From the NCBI GenBank assembly GCA_934294885.1, contig CAKRAK010000008.1, positions 1-64,000 on the forward strand: a stretch of 64,000 nt of DNA, read 5' to 3'. Of this stretch, positions 34,240-43,024 are shown in pieces; within the stretch, counting starts at the first letter, position 1; each line of letters opens with the position of its first letter. The stretch comes from an uncultured Lachnospiraceae bacterium. GTDB lineage: Bacteria; Bacillota; Clostridia; Lachnospirales; Lachnospiraceae. Position numbers and translations under genes: made by a program. The notes under the pieces were generated by a model. The model saw only the letters and a program-made list of their open reading frames with translations, had not been told where the DNA came from and ran no database searches.

Positions 34240-35479
34240 TATATCTGCAATTCAACAAGTAAATCGATTCCTTACCCGCTGTATTATGTATTTTATCATA
34301 TTTGCTACAGTGTTAATTCTGTATGATGATGGGAATTTAAAATTTTACAGGCTAATTGGAATACCGGCAATTTTGATTTTTTATTTTTTCATTGAACGCT
34401 ATATTTTTAACGGATTTCTTTATCTTTTATTACACGGAATCGTGTTGATTCCCGTATTACTGATTCCGTTTCCATCCAAAGCCTATACCCTTTTATACTG
34501 CATTCTGATTGTTGTGGAATGTATCCACGGAGAATACATATGGAAGCATAATATGGATGCAGTCTACGGCGGTGCCCCATGGGAATTTTATCTGTTTGCA
34601 GCCTTCATCAGTCTGGTCGCAAAGGCATATCATTATGACCGGATTACAGATATCGTATTTTATTGTGGCATACTTTTATTGATTCTGCACTTTATCCAGC
34701 TCTATATGGAAGGTCTTCGAACCGTATTGCAAAAATCCGGTCATGCCACTTCACTTCCGGCAAAAAAAATGATTTTTTTCAGCTCCCTTATGGTAAGCTT
34801 CATTATATTGGTATTTTTGATTTCCTGCATTTATTCTCAAAAATACGATATTGATTCATCCGTTGCGATTTTCGGGAAATGGCTTGGAACCGTAATTCTC
34901 GCTATTATAAAATGGATTTTGTATCTTTTCACCCTGATCCGTGCCTATTTTGCAAAGAACAGGCAGCTTCAAAACCTGGCTCAACGACAGGAGGATTATC
35001 AGAACACCTTTGGGGCAGTCGCAGATTCTCTCACGAATCCAACCTTGATTGAGCATATTATATACGGGATTCTTGCAATTTGCGTGTATGCACTGATTTT
35101 ATATATCTTATACAGAATATTTAAGAGTATTTACAAAACCTATTCCAAACGATATATAACGGATTCCGACACAATCACACCGATCACACCCCAAAAGGAG
35201 CAGGCAAAAAAGATCAGGCATCCAAAAAACAGAATCAGTCACCTACGGGAAAACCTGTCGGGAGACAACAGAATCAAGCTTAGAAATATTTATAGATTAT
35301 TTATTCGCCGTCATAAAAAATACGAGCATAAAAGCAGCAATACCGTAACTGATATCCAAAATGATATAAAAGAGCTGTACAGCGAGGATATCAGCCAGCT
35401 TTCCGCATTGTACGAAAAAGCCCGGTATAGCAGCCACGCCATAACAAATGAAGATGTTCAAAAAGGAGGAAGCTTATGA
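34229..35479 (+). CDS. Membrane protein with C-terminal DUF4129-like domain (TgpA without transglutaminase)
   Basis: 416 residues. The N-terminal half has about six TM helices (between residues 10 and 210), then a cytosolic or external linker, another TM helix (about 268-290) and a basic tail. The end (SALYEKARYSSHAITNEDVQ) matches the short helical DUF4129 module that terminates TgpA-like proteins. In standard moxR-DUF58 clusters the third gene encodes TM helices, a transglutaminase core and DUF4129 in one chain. Here the core is missing and only the membrane and DUF4129 parts remain. The transglutaminase is encoded divergently at 30893-32017. It overlaps DUF58 and the maf gene (ATGA junction). 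Confidence 0.75.
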   Translation: MQYNISAIQQVNRFLTRCIMYFIIFATVLILYDDGNLKFYRLIGIPAILIFYFFIERYIFNGFLYLLLHGIVLIPVLLIPFPSKAYTLLYCILIVVECIHGEYIWKHNMDAVYGGAPWEFYLFAAFISLVAKAYHYDRITDIVFYCGILLLILHFIQLYMEGLRTVLQKSGHATSLPAKKMIFFSSLMVSFIILVFLISCIYSQKYDIDSSVAIFGKWLGTVILAIIKWILYLFTLIRAYFAKNRQLQNLAQRQEDYQNTFGAVADSLTNPTLIEHIIYGILAICVYALILYILYRIFKSIYKTYSKRYITDSDTITPITPQKEQAKKIRHPKNRISHLRENLSGDNRIKLRNIYRLFIRRHKKYEHKSSNTVTDIQNDIKELYSEDISQLSALYEKARYSSHAITNEDVQKGGSL

Positions 35480-36078
35480 TTACACAAAAATTACCCATTA
35501 TACTGGCATCGGCCTCACCACGCCGCTCCCAATTATTATCTCAAGCCGGATTCGAATTTTCCGTTATCCCTTCCACAATTGAGGAAACGATGACCGGAGA
35601 TACTCCCGGACAGATCGTGGAAAGCCTTGCATATCAGAAAGCAAATGATGTGTACCAGAAAACAAAAGATACCTATAAAGGAAAGGATTACATGGTAATC
35701 GGCTGTGACACCATCGTTTACTATGATGGAGAGGTTCTGGGAAAACCGGAGGACGAACAGGAAGCCTTCGATATCCTGAAGCTATTATCGGACCGTACCC
35801 ATCAGGTATTCACCGGTATTTCCCTTATTATAAAGCAAAACAACGAAAAACAGGTTTATCTGCTTCACGAAAAAACAGACGTTACCTTTTATCCCATCAG
35901 TGATTACGAAATTCGTCGGTATATCGCTACCGGAGATCCCTTTGACAAGGCAGGAGCCTATGGAATACAAGGCGGCTTTTCCATCCATGTAAAAGGAATT
36001 ACAGGCGACTACAACAATGTAGTAGGGCTTCCTGCCGCAAAGCTTTATCAGACTTTAAAGGAGCTTTCAATCATCTGA
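35476..36078 (+). CDS. maf: Maf-family nucleotide pyrophosphatase
   Basis: 200 residues, normal Maf length. The N-terminal ASASPRRSQLLSQAGF motif and the VIGCDTIV, GKPEDEQEA and DKAGAYGIQG segments identify the family. The enzyme hydrolyses non-canonical nucleoside triphosphates (dTTP/UTP and modified pyrimidines) in the cytoplasm, acting as a house-cleaning or division-linked enzyme. The start overlaps the previous stop by 4 nt (ATGA), so it is translationally coupled. Its 3' end overlaps the convergent Tet(M)-like gene by 12 nt. Confidence 0.93.
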   Translation: MITQKLPIILASASPRRSQLLSQAGFEFSVIPSTIEETMTGDTPGQIVESLAYQKANDVYQKTKDTYKGKDYMVIGCDTIVYYDGEVLGKPEDEQEAFDILKLLSDRTHQVFTGISLIIKQNNEKQVYLLHEKTDVTFYPISDYEIRRYIATGDPFDKAGAYGIQGGFSIHVKGITGDYNNVVGLPAAKLYQTLKELSII

Positions 36079-38631
36079 CAAATAGCTGCGTATTTCTTCG
36101 TTAATACGTTCTATTTCTTCCCTTAATTCTCTGGCAGACATGATCACACAGTTTTGCCCCCTTGTAATCAATTGAACCAATCCATCAGATGTCGCAACCG
36201 TAACATAATAATCCTTTGCCATCTGATGGGTTAATTTTTCTATATAAGTGTCTGCTGTTTCTGCCTCCTTTGTATAGACAATATGAATGTTATGATAATC
36301 AAACATCTCACCTATATTTCCCTTTACTTTATAAGCATCAAACACCAATATGAGTTCACACTTTTTATATGCCTGATAATTACACAATATATCCATCAGT
36401 CTGGCTCTAGCCCCATCTAAATTATCCTCAAGCAGGCAGTTAAAATCATCCCACGCATGAAGAATATTGTATCCGTCCACAATCATATATTTTGTTTGAT
36501 ATTTCGGCTTGGCTGTCCCCTTATAAGCATGATCCGATACCGTATTCCTCTTTTTTTGATAATGCTTAGTCTTCCTCTGGTTTTTATGAGAACTGTTCTG
36601 TATGATTTCTTCTATTTGCTCTTCATCGATGACACCTTCAAACAAATGTGCTTTTCTTGCGGCAATTTCCGAATCCACCTCCTGTTGGAAGCTCTTCCTT
36701 TGGGGCTGCAACACACTGTCCACATGCATATAATCCTTCACCTGATCCCACGGAACAATAAACCCGGCTCCATGGGCACAAAATACAGAGCCTGTAGGAT
36801 TTCTCATATCATTATCCGGATTGTAATGAAACTGTTCTAATATCTCCTCCTCATTATGACACGGTCCGTATCCGGCAAGGGAACAGTTTAAAATGCCCTG
36901 TCCCTTTGTATACGCATTCATCTCAATCTGATAATCCTGCATCAAGGAAACCGGTGCTTTTCCCGTTAAAACCGCCCTTTCATTTTCAATAATCGGAGGA
37001 TTGGCAGTTCCATGCAGATTCTCTACATCCGTCATTGCTCTTCCAAGATTTTCCAAAGGCAGTTCCATGGAAAATTCATAATAGGGCTCTAAAAGATGGG
37101 ACTTTGCCTGCATCAGGCCCTGACGAACAGCCCGATAGGTTGCCTGTCTGAAATCTCCACCTTCCGTATGCTTTGTATGGGCTCTTCCCCCTACCACAGT
37201 TATCTTTACATCCGTTATGGGAGAACCGGTAAGCACTCCGGCGTGCTCCCTTTCCTCCAAATGGGTCAAAATCAGCCTTTGCCAGTTCTTATCCAGCACA
37301 TCCTCGCTACACATAAGGGCATACTCCATTCCACTTCCCGGCTCCCCCGGTTCCAGCAGCAAATGCACCTCAGCATAATGTCGCAACGGTTCAAAATGAC
37401 CCACACCCTCAACTTTATTTTCAATGGTTTCTTTGTATACGATTTTACCGTTTTCAAATGTAACCCACACACGAAACCGTTCAAATATTTGTTTTTGCAA
37501 CACCTGAATCTGAATCGGTCCCATCATTTTTATCTGTATGGTATCCGTCTCTTCCTGCCACTCTACCTGAAGCTCCGGCTCCTCCTCCTCTATTTGTTGA
37601 AGCAAAGGTAACATTCTGCCACAATCCATATCCTCCGGCAATCCCACTGTATAGGTCAAAACCGGTTCTAACATTGGCAGATCCGCATTTTTCTCAATTC
37701 CGACTCCCTGACCCGGATAAGAATTCAAAAGTCCGGTCACCGCACAAACCATTCCCGGCTCTGCCTGTCCAACGGCTTCATATTTATCTCCGGAATAAAT
37801 TCTAATCTGATTAATTTTTTCTTCCCCGATAAAATCCTTTACCTTCAGGATTCCCCCTGTTACCTTCAGATAAGTCAATCGGTTTCCCTGGGAATCCCGA
37901 CCGATTTTATATATCCTTGCTCCCTGCTGTGTTCCTGCCAAAGGACAATCCATCAGATTTGTCATTCCCTCCAGAAAATCTGCAACACCCTGATTTTTTA
38001 GTGCAGAACCAAAAAAACAAGGAACCAGACTTTGTTCCTTTACAAGCTCTCTCATCCTTTCCGTAGGAATTCCATCATGTTCAAATGCACCACTTAAATA
38101 TTCCTCCAGCAAAATCTCGTTGCACACGGCAACCGACTCATAAAAGGCTTCATTTTTTTCAGCAGAAAAATCCACACAACAATTGCCAAACTCCTTTTGG
38201 AGCTCGGTCATCAACAGGCTCTCATCTGTATCCGGCTGATCCATTTTATTGATAAATACCATAACAGGAATCTGATATTGTCTAAGCATACGCCATAATG
38301 TCTTTGTATGACCCTGCACACCATCGGAACCGCTGATCACTAATATTGCATAATCCATAATCCACAAAGCCCGCTCCATCTCTGCGGAAAAATCCACATG
38401 TCCCGGCGTATCAATCAATGTAACGTGTACATCCTTATAATCCAATACCGCCTGCTTCGAAAAAATCGTGATTCCCCTTGCACGCTCCTGTTCATCCGTA
38501 TCCAAAAAAGCATCCCGGTTATCCACCCTTCCCATGCTGCGAATGGCTCCCGATTCATATAACATGCTTTCCGATAAAGTTGTTTTTCCTGCATCTACAT
38601 GTGCCAGTATTCCTACTGTTATATTTTTCAT
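36067..38631 (-). CDS. Tet(M)-like translational GTPase fused to a YacP/Rae1-type NYN nuclease
   Basis: 854 residues from the ATG at 38631. Residues about 1-640 follow the EF-G/Tet(M) plan: G1 AHVDAGKT (10-17), G2 ARGITI, G3 DTPGHVDF, G4 NKMD, then domains II-V. After a Lys/Arg/Glu linker (about 660-710), residues 713-851 match the NYN nuclease YacP/Rae1. VDGYN (Asp719), VFDA (Asp765), ETAD (791-794) and ATSD (Asp816) are all kept. In Bacillus, Rae1 cuts mRNA in the ribosomal A site. A GTPase that enters the A site joined to such a nuclease suggests a role in ribosome rescue or mRNA surveillance. True tetracycline resistance proteins lack this domain. A moderate promoter (TTGCAG-18-TAGAAT) lies upstream. 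Confidence 0.9.
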   Translation of the reverse strand: MKNITVGILAHVDAGKTTLSESMLYESGAIRSMGRVDNRDAFLDTDEQERARGITIFSKQAVLDYKDVHVTLIDTPGHVDFSAEMERALWIMDYAILVISGSDGVQGHTKTLWRMLRQYQIPVMVFINKMDQPDTDESLLMTELQKEFGNCCVDFSAEKNEAFYESVAVCNEILLEEYLSGAFEHDGIPTERMRELVKEQSLVPCFFGSALKNQGVADFLEGMTNLMDCPLAGTQQGARIYKIGRDSQGNRLTYLKVTGGILKVKDFIGEEKINQIRIYSGDKYEAVGQAEPGMVCAVTGLLNSYPGQGVGIEKNADLPMLEPVLTYTVGLPEDMDCGRMLPLLQQIEEEEPELQVEWQEETDTIQIKMMGPIQIQVLQKQIFERFRVWVTFENGKIVYKETIENKVEGVGHFEPLRHYAEVHLLLEPGEPGSGMEYALMCSEDVLDKNWQRLILTHLEEREHAGVLTGSPITDVKITVVGGRAHTKHTEGGDFRQATYRAVRQGLMQAKSHLLEPYYEFSMELPLENLGRAMTDVENLHGTANPPIIENERAVLTGKAPVSLMQDYQIEMNAYTKGQGILNCSLAGYGPCHNEEEILEQFHYNPDNDMRNPTGSVFCAHGAGFIVPWDQVKDYMHVDSVLQPQRKSFQQEVDSEIAARKAHLFEGVIDEEQIEEIIQNSSHKNQRKTKHYQKKRNTVSDHAYKGTAKPKYQTKYMIVDGYNILHAWDDFNCLLEDNLDGARARLMDILCNYQAYKKCELILVFDAYKVKGNIGEMFDYHNIHIVYTKEAETADTYIEKLTHQMAKDYYVTVATSDGLVQLITRGQNCVIMSARELREEIERINEEIRSYLSDD

Positions 38632-38667
38632 ATCTGTATCATTCCCATCTGTTAACAATCTGGTTGT

Positions 38668-38697
38668 ATTCTACCATACCCTGCTTCCATTCTGCAA
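38668..38697 (-). promoter_or_regulatory. Promoter of the GTPase-NYN gene
   Basis: TTGCAG (38692-38697), 18-nt spacer and TAGAAT (38668-38673) on the minus strand, 37 nt upstream of the ATG. Confidence 0.55.
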
Positions 38698-38722
38698 TTT
38701 TAACATAACCATGGCAAAAAAA

Positions 38723-38744
38723 GGCAGGGCATATATGCCCTGCC
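38723..38744 (-). terminator. Intrinsic terminator of the 77-residue protein gene
   Basis: A perfect stem of ten GC-rich pairs (GGCAGGGCAT / ATGCCCTGCC) followed on the minus strand by six T residues, 33 nt past the stop at 38777. Confidence 0.92.
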
Positions 38745-38776
38745 GGTAAGAGAGGAAATGTGCCTATTCACACATC

Positions 38777-39010
38777 TTATTTTACATCCTTTGCTGTTAA
38801 TCTCTTTCGACTGAAGAAATCAGCCGGAATCTCATTATGCTCCTTGTACTTAAAAAACTCATAAGAGCTGCACTCGATAAAAATCGCATTTGCTAACACT
38901 CCGAGAATCTGTTTGATTTCTCTCGTTTCACAACAAGCAGTAGCCGTCTCTGTATATGGATCCATAACAATGTAAAATTTACTTTCTTTTTTTCCGCCAA
39001 ACAATGCCAT
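38777..39010 (-). CDS. Small cytoplasmic protein of unknown function
   Basis: 77 residues from the ATG at 39010, with GGAG 8 nt upstream. Composition is mixed, with no TM segment. A central YTETATACCETREIKQIL segment contains adjacent cysteines and the C-terminus is basic (FFSRKRLTAKDVK). It is monocistronic, with its own promoter (39069-39097) and a very strong terminator, suggesting regulated or abundant expression. I do not recognise the family. Confidence 0.65.
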   Translation of the reverse strand: MALFGGKKESKFYIVMDPYTETATACCETREIKQILGVLANAIFIECSSYEFFKYKEHNEIPADFFSRKRLTAKDVK

Positions 39011-39068
39011 ATCATCATCTCCATTCTCTAAGTATTCGGTGTGCAACTCACCTTTTCGCTATGTACAT

Positions 39069-39097
39069 ATTGTACTATATCATTTGTTAATATTCAA
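39069..39097 (-). promoter_or_regulatory. Promoter of the 77-residue protein gene
   Basis: TTGAAT (39092-39097), 17-nt spacer and TACAAT (39069-39074) on the minus strand. Confidence 0.6.
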
Positions 39098-39249
39098 CAA
39101 TTAAATGGTTTTCATATCCTTTTCTGTACTTTTCAACAAACAGCATTATATGTTATGTACATTTTCAAAGTATTTATTGTGCAATTTTAACATGCATATT
39201 CCATATATATACAATATACGAAAAGAAATACCCTTTGTGCGAAAAAAAA

Positions 39250-39271
39250 GGATGTTATAAAAATAACACCC
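39250..39271 (-). terminator. Intrinsic terminator of the SUKH-HAD operon
   Basis: A 9-bp stem (GGGTGTTAT / ATAACATCC on the minus strand, one G-U) with a short T loop and eight following T residues. It starts at the HAD gene stop codon. Confidence 0.85.
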
Positions 39272-39924
39272 TATACATCCATAATTATATTCATAATATC
39301 ATCTGTTGTATCCGCAAACCGCTCTGCACCTTTTTCTTTTAAGAAGGATTTTTCTCTAAAACCCCAGGTTACGATAATATGATCCATGTCTGCATTCTGT
39401 GCAGTTGCCAGATCAACATCGGAATCCCCGATATAAACCGCATCTTCTTTTGATACCTGCAAATTCTTCAGCACCTCAAAAACAGAATCCGGCGCCGGCT
39501 TATTTGCAATTCCATCCCTTGAACCGATTTCACAATCAAACAGCCCCGGGAAATATTGAACACAAAGCTCATGCACCGCCTCATCCGCCTTATTAGACAC
39601 TACAGCAATCTTACAGTCCTTGTCTTTTAACGCCTTTAACAATTCCAAAATACCCGGATAAGGTCTTGTATGGTCCGCACAATGAACATGATAATACTCC
39701 ATAAACTCATCATGTACTTTAATCTGCATTTGCTCATCTGTTCCTTCCGGCACCGCCCGTTCAATCAATTTCCACATACCGTTACCTACAAATCTTCGAA
39801 CCGCATCCAGATCATGGGTTGGAAATCCATTTTTTTCCAAAGCATAATTCACAGCATCCTTTAAATCCTCCAGGGTATCTAAAATTGTTCCATCCATATC
39901 AAAAACAGCAAGCTTATATCTCAT
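39271..39924 (-). CDS. HAD-family phosphatase (Gph/phosphoglycolate phosphatase-like)
   Basis: 217 residues from the ATG at 39924, chosen because AGAGG lies 8 nt upstream; the in-frame ATG at 39930 is only 2 nt away from it. Motif I FDMDGTILDT carries the nucleophile Asp9 and motif II is VVSNK. GIANKPAPDS gives the motif III lysine and YIGDSDVDLATAQNA is motif IV. The helical cap lies about residues 18-80. The family dephosphorylates small phosphometabolites; the exact substrate is not readable. It follows the SUKH gene by about 12 nt and is co-transcribed with it. Confidence 0.92.
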   Translation of the reverse strand: MRYKLAVFDMDGTILDTLEDLKDAVNYALEKNGFPTHDLDAVRRFVGNGMWKLIERAVPEGTDEQMQIKVHDEFMEYYHVHCADHTRPYPGILELLKALKDKDCKIAVVSNKADEAVHELCVQYFPGLFDCEIGSRDGIANKPAPDSVFEVLKNLQVSKEDAVYIGDSDVDLATAQNADMDHIIVTWGFREKSFLKEKGAERFADTTDDIMNIIMDV

Positions 39925-39936
39925 CGTCATCGCCTC

Positions 39937-40449
39937 TTATCGTTCTTCTCCGTTATAGTCTATTTCTTCTTTTCCAATCAGCATCTCATCCTTTAGCCAT
40001 TTTGCAAAATTCGGCCATTCCTCTTCGATTTTACCCGATTCCTTATTCCAGTATAAAACCTTACCATCCTCTAATGTTGTATTTTCCAGATCGTAACCAA
40101 TCACATCCCCATAAGAGGTACATGCAATCATAAAGAAGGTATCCGGCATACCTTTCTGACGTTTGGCGCCGTCAAAATTATCTTCTATATATAAAGCACC
40201 TTCTTTTCTCTTACGATTTCCCAAAACTTCCATAATCCGGGTATTAATTGTGCCAGCAAATAAGGTTCCTCCATTATGAACCTTTAACCATTCTTTATAA
40301 TAATGAGGAAGATTCATATTATAAGTTTCTTCAAAGCTATATATAATCTTATCTGTAGCACCGTCATTCAATTGATGCACGCCTTCCATATATTTGTTAT
40401 ATTCTTTATAAAACGCCTTAAAATATCGATTTATATCCTTTAATGCCAT
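39937..40449 (-). CDS. SMI1/KNR4 (SUKH) superfamily protein
   Basis: 170 residues. The SUKH fold is seen from FEETYNMNLPHYYKEWLKVHNGG (about 40-62) to the C-terminal WPNFAKWLKDEML. Acidic and aromatic residues between them are typical of the family. Many bacterial SUKH proteins are immunity proteins to polymorphic toxins; others have housekeeping roles. No toxin gene is in the neighbourhood; the downstream partner is an HAD phosphatase. A good promoter lies at 40528-40556. Confidence 0.8.
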   Translation of the reverse strand: MALKDINRYFKAFYKEYNKYMEGVHQLNDGATDKIIYSFEETYNMNLPHYYKEWLKVHNGGTLFAGTINTRIMEVLGNRKRKEGALYIEDNFDGAKRQKGMPDTFFMIACTSYGDVIGYDLENTTLEDGKVLYWNKESGKIEEEWPNFAKWLKDEMLIGKEEIDYNGEER

Positions 40450-40527
40450 AAAAACTACTTCCTTTCTACATCATGTTCTCCTTATCTTAACAGGTATTTT
40501 TCATACCCCATGTGACCTCAACTCCAT

Positions 40528-40556
40528 ATTATAGCAAGGCAGGGTGCTACTAACAA
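40528..40556 (-). promoter_or_regulatory. Promoter of the SUKH-HAD operon
   Basis: TTGTTA (40551-40556), 17-nt spacer and consensus TATAAT (40528-40533) on the minus strand. Confidence 0.72.
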
Positions 40557-40674
40557 GTATTTTAACAAAAATAATAATTTATTCATTTCAGGGTTATAAT
40601 TAATGTGCTCAAACACCATACCGAAAATCAGTTTTTTCGCATAAATTCCACTTTTATCGATATTTATTTTATGC

Positions 40675-40680
40675 TATAAT
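40675..40680 (+). promoter_or_regulatory. Extended -10 promoter of the small membrane protein gene
   Basis: TGCTATAAT, an extended -10 element, lies about 20 nt before the ATG at 40701; the -35 region is poor. Confidence 0.5.
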
Positions 40681-40700
40681 ATTTTCGGAGAGGTGACATT

Positions 40701-40931
40701 ATGAAATTATTACTGATTATTATCATGGTAATTGCCGCCATTATGATATTACTATATTGTCTGGCATACTTTATTAATAACAAACGATTGCTGATTCTGT
40801 TTCGAATTGCTATGTTGATACTTATCATCACATTATTCATATCATGGATTGTCAGTATTATTTTAGGTCAGCAATTTATATTATTGTTACTTCTCGCTAT
40901 TATTTTTATTGTATTATATATTTATTCATAG
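40701..40931 (+). CDS. Small membrane protein of unknown function
   Basis: 76 residues, almost entirely hydrophobic, with three TM helices (about 2-24, 29-54, 57-76) and few charges. GGAGAGG lies 7 nt upstream of the ATG and an extended -10 promoter precedes it. It ends directly before a large hairpin. No family recognised; too long to be an obvious type I toxin, but small and isolated. Confidence 0.6.
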   Translation: MKLLLIIIMVIAAIMILLYCLAYFINNKRLLILFRIAMLILIITLFISWIVSIILGQQFILLLLLAIIFIVLYIYS

Positions 40932-40932
40932 A

Positions 40933-40994
40933 AAAGGAGGACGTGCAAGATCAGCCATCGTTACAACGGCTAATCTCTCATCTCCTCCTTTTTC
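40933..40994. terminator. Large two-stem bidirectional terminator
   Basis: An outer perfect stem (AAAAGGAGGA / TCCTCCTTTT) encloses an inner stem built from AGATcAGCC and GGCTaATCT with CGTT/AACG. T-rich tracts follow on the plus strand. It separates the convergent small membrane protein and metal ATPase genes. The outer arms also contain a Shine-Dalgarno-like AAGGAGG. Confidence 0.7.
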
Positions 40995-41019
40995 TGTTTT
41001 TAACATCTGCAATTTTAAC

Positions 41020-42948
41020 TTATGAATTCTGATTTTTCTTCACAAACAGTGCTCTGATTGCATTCAAAACAGCTAAGACCATAACACCGACATCGGCAAA
41101 AATGGCAAGCCACATATTTGCAATTCCCAAAGCACCCAAAACCAGACAGATTAACTTAACGCCTAAAGCAAAGTAAATATTCTCGTAAACGATACGGATA
41201 CATTTTTTTGCCTGCCGAATTGCAACTGCAATTTTTAAAGGATCATCATCCATCAATACAACATCCGCAGCTTCTATTGCAGCATCGCAGCCTAACGCAC
41301 CCATTGCAATTCCCACATCTGCTCTTGTCAATACCGGTGCATCATTAATTCCATCTCCTACAAATACCAGGGTTTCCCGTTCGCTCTTTTTCCGAAGCAG
41401 CATTTCTACATTTTCAACCTTATCGGACGGAAGCAATTCACTGTGTACCTCATCAATACCCAAATCAGAAGCAACCCTGTCCGCTACCTTCTTAGAATCT
41501 CCTGTCAGCATAACCGTCTTCGAAATTCCGATTTTGTGAAGACTCTCAATCGCGTGCTTGGCATTTGGCTTCAAAACATCGGAAATCAAAATATGTCCCT
41601 GATAATTTCCACCGATTGCAACATGTACAACGGTTCCAACGCTGTGACAATCCCTATATGGGATTGACAGGCGTTCCATAAGCTTTGAATTACCAACAGC
41701 AACGGAAACACCATCTACCTTTGCAACGATTCCGTTACCACCAATCTCTTGCACATCTGTAACCAATGAAGAATCGATTTCTTTTCCATAGGCCCGCTGA
41801 AGGCTTTTACTAATCGGATGATTCGAAAAGCTTTCTGCATATGCTGCATATCTTAAAAGCTCTTCCTCCGCCATCTGACTGTGATGTACACCATTGACCT
41901 CAAAAACACCCTTTGTCATGGTTCCTGTTTTATCAAAAACAACATATTTCACCTTTGCCAATGCCTCCAGATAGGTGGAACCCTTAACCAGAATACCCTG
42001 ACTGCCGGCTCCACCGATTCCGGCAAAGAAGCTTAAGGGAATACTGATTACCAATGCACAAGGACAGCTGATTACCAGAAATGTCAATGCACGGTAAATC
42101 CATCCAAACCATAAATTCGTGCTGTTTGCACTTCCCATTATAATCTGAACAACCGGAGGAATCACCGCCAACGCAAGCGCACAATAGCAGACAATCGGAG
42201 TATAATACTTTGCGAATTTAGATATAAAGTTTTCGGAACGGGACTTCTTAGAGGATGCATTCTCCACCAAATCCAATATCTTGGAAACAGTAGAATCACC
42301 AAATTCTTTTGTTGTCCGGATTTTCAACACACCCGTCATATTAATACAACCACTGATCACTTCATCACCAACCGTTACCTCTCTTGGAACACTCTCTCCG
42401 GTTAATGCACTGGTATCCAAGGTAGTCGTACCCTCAACAACCTCTCCATCAAGAGGAATCTTTTCACCGGGACCAACCATAATGATTGTTCCTACAGCAA
42501 CGGAATCAGGACTAACCTGCTCCCAGCTTCCATTCTGTTCCACATTTGCGTAATCCGGTCGAATATCCATCAGCTCACTGATATTACGCCGGCTTTTTCT
42601 GACTGCATAGCTTTGGAACAATTCTCCAATCTGATAGAACAGCATAACCGCAACAGCCTCTGTATAATCATTGCTCTTCTCAATCAAAGCAATCAAAATA
42701 GCCCCCAACGTTGCGACCGCCATCAGAAAATTTTCATCAAAAACCTGACCATTCATTATACCTTTTACAGCTTTTTTAAGTATGTCATAGCCAATCACAA
42801 AATAAGGAATCAACCACAGTAAAAATAATACAATGCCTCCTCCCTTGAAATCATGAAAATCAATCATTCGACCGGCAATCACAAGCATAACCATTAATAT
42901 AATGGACACTATGATTCGAATCAACATTTTTTTCTGTTTTTTATTCAT
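41020..42948 (-). CDS. P1B-type heavy-metal ATPase (Zn/Cd/Pb exporter type)
   Basis: 642 residues from the ATG at 42948; GGGAGG lies 7 nt upstream, whereas the frame start at 42966 would put that site inside the gene. Motifs: the membrane metal site SCPCALV, the actuator TGES, the phosphorylated DKTGTMTKG, SNHPIS with the P1B-specific HP pair, MLTGDSKK and GDGINDAPVL. CPC with this context fits the ZntA/CadA subgroup exporting Zn2+, Cd2+ or Pb2+. The usual N-terminal HMA domain is absent and is instead encoded by the preceding gene. Both are under the promoter and operator at 43331-43390. Confidence 0.93.
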   Translation of the reverse strand: MNKKQKKMLIRIIVSIILMVMLVIAGRMIDFHDFKGGGIVLFLLWLIPYFVIGYDILKKAVKGIMNGQVFDENFLMAVATLGAILIALIEKSNDYTEAVAVMLFYQIGELFQSYAVRKSRRNISELMDIRPDYANVEQNGSWEQVSPDSVAVGTIIMVGPGEKIPLDGEVVEGTTTLDTSALTGESVPREVTVGDEVISGCINMTGVLKIRTTKEFGDSTVSKILDLVENASSKKSRSENFISKFAKYYTPIVCYCALALAVIPPVVQIIMGSANSTNLWFGWIYRALTFLVISCPCALVISIPLSFFAGIGGAGSQGILVKGSTYLEALAKVKYVVFDKTGTMTKGVFEVNGVHHSQMAEEELLRYAAYAESFSNHPISKSLQRAYGKEIDSSLVTDVQEIGGNGIVAKVDGVSVAVGNSKLMERLSIPYRDCHSVGTVVHVAIGGNYQGHILISDVLKPNAKHAIESLHKIGISKTVMLTGDSKKVADRVASDLGIDEVHSELLPSDKVENVEMLLRKKSERETLVFVGDGINDAPVLTRADVGIAMGALGCDAAIEAADVVLMDDDPLKIAVAIRQAKKCIRIVYENIYFALGVKLICLVLGALGIANMWLAIFADVGVMVLAVLNAIRALFVKKNQNS

Positions 42949-43024
42949 AGCAAATCCTCCCAGCATAAATCAGGCCAGCATCAAATAACATCCGTGTTAT
43001 TCAAAATCATGCATCTTCTGATTA

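Noticed and set aside
37096..37611. Plus-strand frame of 171 codons
   Set aside because: Antisense to the GTPase-NYN gene; His/Leu/Phe-rich shadow translation.
36067..38631. Calling the GTPase gene a tetracycline resistance determinant (tetM/tetO/tetW)
   Set aside because: The extra NYN nuclease domain and core-genome setting without mobile elements argue against a resistance gene; similarity to Tet(M) alone does not prove it.
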